This document shows positions 59,986 to 64,000 of a DNA stretch of 64,000 bases, piece after piece. Under the pieces are notes generated by a model, which saw only the letters and a program-made list of their open reading frames with translations, had not been told where the DNA came from and did no database searches. The stretch lies in assembly GCF_008364555.1 (NCBI RefSeq), contig NZ_VTUC01000003.1:248001-312000 (forward strand), read 5' to 3'. The translations under genes and the position numbers were made by a program. The stretch comes from Enterobacter vonholyi (lineage in GTDB: Bacteria; Pseudomonadota; Gammaproteobacteria; Enterobacterales; Enterobacteriaceae). Position 1 is the first letter of the stretch. The number at the start of each line of letters is the position of its first letter.

Positions 59986-61173
59986 ATGTTATCCCGGTTT
60001 GCAACGCTCAGCCGGATCCCGAAAGGAGTCTGGGTGGTGGGCGGCGTCAGTATGTTAATGGATATCTCCTCGGAGATTATCCACAGCCTGCTGCCGCTGT
60101 TTATGGTGACGACGCTGGGCGCCAGCGTTATTTTCATTGGTTTGATTGAAGGTCTGGCTGAAGCTACGGCGCTGTTTATCAAGGTGTTTTCCGGCGCCAT
60201 CAGTGACTATCTGGGCAAGCGTAAAGGACTGGCGGTTCTGGGCTACGGTCTTGGCGCATTGAGTAAACCGTTGTTCGCTATCGCCTCTTCTTCCGGCATG
60301 ATCCTTGGGGCGCGCTTAATCGACCGGGTCGGGAAGGGGATACGGGGAGCGCCGCGCGATGCGCTGGTTGCTGATGTTACGCCGCCGGAACTTCGCGGCG
60401 CGGCCTTTGGGCTGCGTCAGTCTATGGACACCGTCGGCGCATTTCTCGGGCCGCTGCTGGCCGTAGGATTAATGCTGCTGTGGAACGATGACTTCCGCAC
60501 GATTTTCTGGATCGCGGTGATCCCCGGCGTGCTCGCCGTGGCGCTGCTTTTCTTCGGCCTGCATGAGCCGAAAACGCCCGTCGAACATAAACGCACGAAC
60601 CCCATCAAAAAAGAGAACCTCAGGCGTCTCGGGAAAGGCTGCTGGTGGGTCATTGGCCTGGGAGCCATCTTCACGCTCGCACGTTTCAGTGAAGCATTTC
60701 TTGTGCTGCGCGCACAGCAGTCGGGGGTGCCGCTGGCGCTGATCCCGCTGGTGATGGTGGCCATGAATCTGCTCTATTTCCTCTCTGCCTATCCGTTTGG
60801 CAAGTTATCGGACGGGATGAGCCACACCCGATTACTGCAGTGGGGCCTGGTGATGCTGATTGGGGCAGATGTTGTGCTGGCGCTGAGCACCCACTTGGCT
60901 GGAATGCTTCTGGGCGTCGCGTTTTGGGGAGTACATATGGGTATGACCCAGGGATTACTGGCGGCAATGATCGCTAAAACCGCACCGCCCGATCTGCGCG
61001 GCACTGCTTTCGGTATTTTTAGTCTGGTCAGCGGCGTGGGATTATTAATCGCCAGCGTGGGAGCCGGCGCGATATGGGAAACGTTTGGCGCGGAATATAC
61101 GTTTTATGCCGGAGCGGTGATTTGTCTGGCTACGCTGGTGTATCTGCGCAAAACCCCGGACGAGGCGAAATAA
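59986..61173 (+). CDS. MFS transporter
   Basis: A 395-residue major facilitator protein with 12 predicted helices. The loop 2-3 motif appears as GAISDYLGKRKGLA and its second-half equivalent as FGKLSDGMSHTRLL. GLIEGLAEATALFIKVF and LIDRVGKGIRGAPRDALVADVTPPELRGAAFGLRQ are conserved in a group of uncharacterised exporters. Substrate unknown. AGGAG at 59974-59978 supports the ATG at 59986. A separate unit from the upstream gene, which has its own terminator. Confidence 0.85.
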   Translation: MLSRFATLSRIPKGVWVVGGVSMLMDISSEIIHSLLPLFMVTTLGASVIFIGLIEGLAEATALFIKVFSGAISDYLGKRKGLAVLGYGLGALSKPLFAIASSSGMILGARLIDRVGKGIRGAPRDALVADVTPPELRGAAFGLRQSMDTVGAFLGPLLAVGLMLLWNDDFRTIFWIAVIPGVLAVALLFFGLHEPKTPVEHKRTNPIKKENLRRLGKGCWWVIGLGAIFTLARFSEAFLVLRAQQSGVPLALIPLVMVAMNLLYFLSAYPFGKLSDGMSHTRLLQWGLVMLIGADVVLALSTHLAGMLLGVAFWGVHMGMTQGLLAAMIAKTAPPDLRGTAFGIFSLVSGVGLLIASVGAGAIWETFGAEYTFYAGAVICLATLVYLRKTPDEAK

Positions 61174-61200
61174 AAAAACCAGCCATCAGGCTGGTTTTCA
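61172..61200. terminator. Bidirectional terminator between MFS gene and tRNA-Pro
   Basis: AAAAAACCAGCC-ATCA-GGCTGGTTTT, beginning at the MFS stop. On the minus strand its A-run becomes a T-run, so it should also end the tRNA-Pro transcript. Confidence 0.85.
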
Positions 61201-61209
61201 GTATGTTTT

Positions 61210-61286
61210 TGGTCGGCACGAGAGGATTTGAACCTCCGACCCCCGACACCCCATGACGGTGCGCTACCAGGCTGCGCTACGTGCCG
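61210..61286 (-). tRNA. proL: tRNA-Pro (anticodon GGG)
   Basis: Read on the minus strand, the 77-nucleotide gene begins CGGCACGTAGCGCAGCC and ends CGTGCCGACCA with encoded CCA. The acceptor stem CGGCACG/CGTGCCG is perfect. D and T arms (GGTTCAAATCC) are standard, and the anticodon loop ATGGGGT gives GGG for proline. It corresponds to E. coli proL, which also lies next to the yej genes. The minus-strand elements ATTGCA/AGTATTCT just upstream (61297-61327) could be its promoter, but the spacing is long (19 bases). Confidence 0.97.
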
Positions 61287-61358
61287 ACGCATAAAAAGAA
61301 TACTACTCGATTCCGTTTTGAATGCAAGGGAATCTGTCGCTAACTGGTTTATTATTAA

Positions 61359-63119
61359 TCAGTTAGCGATGAAGCGCTTCTCATCCGTCAGGACCTGCAG
61401 CAGCAGGCTCAGCTGCGGTTTCTGGTCCTTCAACCGTTCACCCTGCAGATTATACGTCTGATAATTCCCGTTACTGTTCAGCACCAGCGTCAGCTTCGGT
61501 GTGGTCACCACCAGCGTGTCATTCCCGGCAGCCGTGACCCAGTTATGGCGGCGCGCAGCGCTGAAGAGATCCTGTCCCTGCGAATACTCGTTCGCTGGCG
61601 TGCTGACATGCAGCAGGCGTTGCATCAGGGTAGTCATCACATCTTTATGCTCGGTAAGCATATTGATGCGCTGCGCCGGGGTGCCAGGCCAGTGGATCAC
61701 CAGCGGAACCTGCAGGTTCGGGCGTGACCAGCTCATGCTCTTCGTCTCGTCACCTAACGGGACGCCATGGCCTGCGGTCACGATCACCACGGTGTTATCC
61801 AGCTTGCCGGACTCACGTAGCGCGTCAAGCACGCGGCCAATCTGCGCATCAACATCACCCGCCGCGCGGCCGTAGCGGCGCACGAAATCACTCTTATTGC
61901 TGTTAGCAAGCGTTGTGCCGTTAAAGGCAACCCATGAGAACCAGCGGTTATCTTCCTGCGCGTAACGCTGAAGCCAGTTTATCCATTGGCCGGCGGTCTG
62001 CGCATCGGACTGATTTTGTGCCGCTGGCAGTGAGAAATCGGACAGCAGCGCCTGGCGGTAGAGCGGGCTGTTAAAGCCATCGGATGAGAACAACCCTAAC
62101 TGATAGCCCTGCTGATTCAGCCCGGTGATCAGCGCCGCAGGCGTGCGGGTAGAGAGTACGCCGTCCATGTATCCGGCTGAAATGCCATAGAAGAGGCCAA
62201 AGATGCCCGCGTCGGTTGTGTTACCGGAGCTCATATGCTGAGTAAACGAGACGTTTTGCCTCGCAAAATCGGCCAGCACAGGCATCTGCTTCTCGTAACG
62301 GGAATAGTTCAGGCCATCAACGGTGATCAGCAGGACGTTTTGCCCGCGCCCCATATCGCGATAGCGTAGATCGCTCAGAGGATACTGCACGCTGACGGCT
62401 TCCGGATTACCCTGCTCGATAAGACGGCGCTGGTACTCCTGAGCGTCAAGCAGGCCGTGTTTCTCGAGGAAACGACGGGCCGTCATCGGGTACGAGAGCG
62501 GCAGGTTCGCGCGCTGCATGGTAATAGGGCGATAGAAGTTCGCATCCGCCCAGATATACATGATGTGCGAACTGATAAAGGAGACGAAAAAGAGCGCGGC
62601 GACGGGCTTCGCGTAATGGCGTCGCCGGGTCAGGCTGCGGAGCTTTTGCCAGCTCCACGTCGCAAACAGCATCTCAATCAACAGGATCACCGGGACGCTG
62701 ATAAACATCAGCTGCCAGTCACGGGCCGTTTCGTTCTGGTCGGGGTTAATCACCAGTTCCCAGACGATGGGGTTAAGATGCAGGTGGAAGCGGGTGAACA
62801 CTTCACTGTCGATAAGCAGCAGCGTCATCCCCACCGTCGCGAGGATGGCGGATAAGAACCGCATCAGACGCTGCGACATGACGATAAACGTCAGGGGGAA
62901 CAGGATCAGCAGATAGGTGGCGAAAACCAAAAAGCTAAAGTGACCGACAACGCTTATCCAGGAGTAGACACGCCCGGTTAGCGTTGTTGGCCAGTCTGCG
63001 ACAAACAGATAACGACAGCCAATGACCGTCGCCAACAGAATGTTGAACAGGGCAAACCAGTGCCCCCAGCTGACCATCTGGGAGACTTTTTCACGGTAGC
63101 GCTGACGATTCGTCACCAT
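61359..63119 (-). CDS. yejM: Inner membrane LPS-sensing protein YejM (PbgA/LapC)
   Basis: YejM senses lipopolysaccharide and, with LapB, controls LpxC turnover. The start MVTNRQRYREKVSQMVSWGHW at 63119 gives 586 residues as in E. coli; the frame is open 34 codons more. Five membrane helices (~20-190) are followed by the basic interfacial helix, then a periplasmic sulfatase-like domain (LLITVDGLNYSRYEKQMP, SSGNTTDAGIFGLFYG). The hydrolase metal residues are not obviously complete, in keeping with a non-enzymatic role. It lies 19 bases after yejL. Confidence 0.95.
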   Translation of the reverse strand: MVTNRQRYREKVSQMVSWGHWFALFNILLATVIGCRYLFVADWPTTLTGRVYSWISVVGHFSFLVFATYLLILFPLTFIVMSQRLMRFLSAILATVGMTLLLIDSEVFTRFHLHLNPIVWELVINPDQNETARDWQLMFISVPVILLIEMLFATWSWQKLRSLTRRRHYAKPVAALFFVSFISSHIMYIWADANFYRPITMQRANLPLSYPMTARRFLEKHGLLDAQEYQRRLIEQGNPEAVSVQYPLSDLRYRDMGRGQNVLLITVDGLNYSRYEKQMPVLADFARQNVSFTQHMSSGNTTDAGIFGLFYGISAGYMDGVLSTRTPAALITGLNQQGYQLGLFSSDGFNSPLYRQALLSDFSLPAAQNQSDAQTAGQWINWLQRYAQEDNRWFSWVAFNGTTLANSNKSDFVRRYGRAAGDVDAQIGRVLDALRESGKLDNTVVIVTAGHGVPLGDETKSMSWSRPNLQVPLVIHWPGTPAQRINMLTEHKDVMTTLMQRLLHVSTPANEYSQGQDLFSAARRHNWVTAAGNDTLVVTTPKLTLVLNSNGNYQTYNLQGERLKDQKPQLSLLLQVLTDEKRFIAN

Positions 63120-63138
63120 AAACTGTTGTTCGTATCCC

Positions 63139-63366
63139 TTAATGGGCCGGGTCGTTGCTGACGGACGACTGTAAAGCCTGGGCGAAAGATTTTGCGATCG
63201 CCTGACGCTGAGCCGGAGCAACGCTGGTGTTAATCAGGTTGGTGACCATATTTCCCAAAACCATCAGGGAGAGATCGGTCGGCGTTTTATGTTTTTCCAG
63301 TACGTTGACCAGCTCACTGAGCAGTTGTTCAACGTGTTCATCACTGTAGCGGGAATGTTGTGGCAT
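63139..63366 (-). CDS. yejL: Conserved protein YejL
   Basis: A 75-residue DUF1414 family protein of unknown function. It is helical and soluble, starting [19 protein letters not shown] and containing [30 protein letters not shown]. It precedes yejM by 19 bases and is probably cotranscribed. It is divergent from yejK. Confidence 0.93.
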   Translation of the reverse strand: MPQHSRYSDEHVEQLLSELVNVLEKHKTPTDLSLMVLGNMVTNLINTSVAPAQRQAIAKSFAQALQSSVSNDPAH

Positions 63367-63500
63367 AAATCAAAATCAGTTTGTTGATGAAAGGGCAACA
63401 TATTACCGTAGCAACAGCTTTTTTTCCCCTTTTTTATCTGTTGTTGCACACATGTCCTGGTGGTGGTTGAATACCGCCCGGTCTAAAAGGAGAGTTTATC

Positions 63501-64000
63501 ATGAGTCTGGAAATCAACCAGATTGCCTTGCACCAGCTTATCAAGCGTGATGAGCAAACCCTTGAAGTGGTGCTGCGCGATTCGTTACTGGAACCCACGG
63601 CGACCGTGGTGGAGATGATGGCAGAGCTGCATCGCGTCTACAGCGCCAAAAATAAAGCCTATGGTCTTTTCAGCGAAGACAGCGAACTGGCCGATAGCCT
63701 GCGCCTGCAGCGCCAGGGTGAAGAGGATTTCCTGGCGTTTAGCCGTGCGGCAACCGGGCGTCTGCGCGACGAGCTGGCTAAATATCCGTTCGCCGACGGC
63801 GGGATTGTCTTGTTCTGCCACTACCGCTATCTGGCGGTCGAGTATCTGCTGGTTACCGTGCTGAATAACTTAAGCAGCATGCGCGTGAACGAGCAGCTGG
63901 ATATCAGCTCGACGCATTATCTGGACATTAACCATGCGGATATCGTGGCGCGTATTGATTTGACCGAGTGGGAAACCAACCCGGAGTCGACCCGCTACCT
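63501..64000 (+). CDS. yejK: Nucleoid-associated protein YejK (3' truncated)
   Basis: YejK (NdpA) is a nucleoid-associated protein of ~335 residues. The first 166 codons are visible, starting [19 protein letters not shown] at 63501 with AAAAGGAGAG upstream, and continuing to ESTRYL at the window edge. The sequence agrees with the family throughout. It is divergent from yejL across 134 bases. Confidence 0.94.
   Translation, partial: MSLEINQIALHQLIKRDEQTLEVVLRDSLLEPTATVVEMMAELHRVYSAKNKAYGLFSEDSELADSLRLQRQGEEDFLAFSRAATGRLRDELAKYPFADGGIVLFCHYRYLAVEYLLVTVLNNLSSMRVNEQLDISSTHYLDINHADIVARIDLTEWETNPESTRY

Noticed and set aside
61210..61286. tRNA-Pro as a prophage or island attachment site
   Set aside because: No integrase, no repeated tRNA 3' end and no change in composition were seen on either side within the window.
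1..64000. CRISPR array, insertion sequence, toxin-antitoxin or defence system
   Set aside because: No regularly spaced repeats, transposase or recombinase motifs, or recognisable defence domains were found in any frame.

Overview
The window looks like core chromosome from a motile member of the Enterobacteriaceae close to Enterobacter, Lelliottia or Kosakonia. Nearly every protein is a near-full-length match to its E. coli or Salmonella counterpart, and the order follows the E. coli nuo-men-glp-nrd-gyrA-rcs-ompC-ada-mqo-eco-yej backbone. Several blocks that E. coli carries in these intervals are missing. Genus and species cannot be fixed from the sequence alone. I see no prophage, insertion sequence, integrase, CRISPR array or toxin-antitoxin pair.

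Layout. 1-14809: the nuo operon for respiratory complex I, nuoA (5' truncated) to nuoN, all on + and mostly translationally coupled, closed by a strong terminator. 14854-17791: cheV and rbn on the minus strand, cheV with its own apparent sigma-28 promoter, then elaA and elaB on +. 17878-24882: menF-menD-menH-menB-menC-menE, the pathway from chorismate to o-succinylbenzoyl-CoA and the naphthoate ring. 25007-26839: yfaZ and a CinA-like protein. 26873-33563: anaerobic glycerol-3-phosphate dehydrogenase glpACB, divergent from glpTQ. 33588-37307: nrdAB-yfaE (class Ia ribonucleotide reductase and its ferredoxin), with DnaA and NrdR sites upstream. 37655-41166: ubiG and gyrA. 41302-47583: the Rcs envelope-stress phosphorelay, rcsC on + facing rcsDB on -. 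47584-49439: the MicF small RNA divergent from ompC. 49554-54109: apbE, ada-alkB and yojI. 54258-56892: an mgtE-type Mg2+ transporter convergent with, and overlapping, a SulP-family permease. 57134-59390: mqo and eco. 59600-61173: a small membrane protein and an MFS transporter, at the point where E. coli carries nap-ccm-narP. 61210-64000: tRNA-Pro(GGG), yejM, yejL and the start of yejK.

Functional themes. Much of the window is quinone-linked respiration: complex I, menaquinone synthesis (men), ubiquinone synthesis (ubiG), and two quinone-reducing dehydrogenases (GlpABC and Mqo). The rest covers DNA supply and topology (nrdAB, gyrA), alkylation repair (ada, alkB), envelope sensing and permeability (rcs, ompC, micF, yejM) and chemotaxis (cheV).

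I found no convincing previously undescribed system. The best leads are the sigma-28 promoter of cheV, the mgtE/SulP tail-to-tail overlap, the uncharacterised pair at the eco-proL junction, the threonine at GyrA position 83, the UUCG hairpin between nuoF and nuoG, and a dispersed palindromic intergenic repeat.
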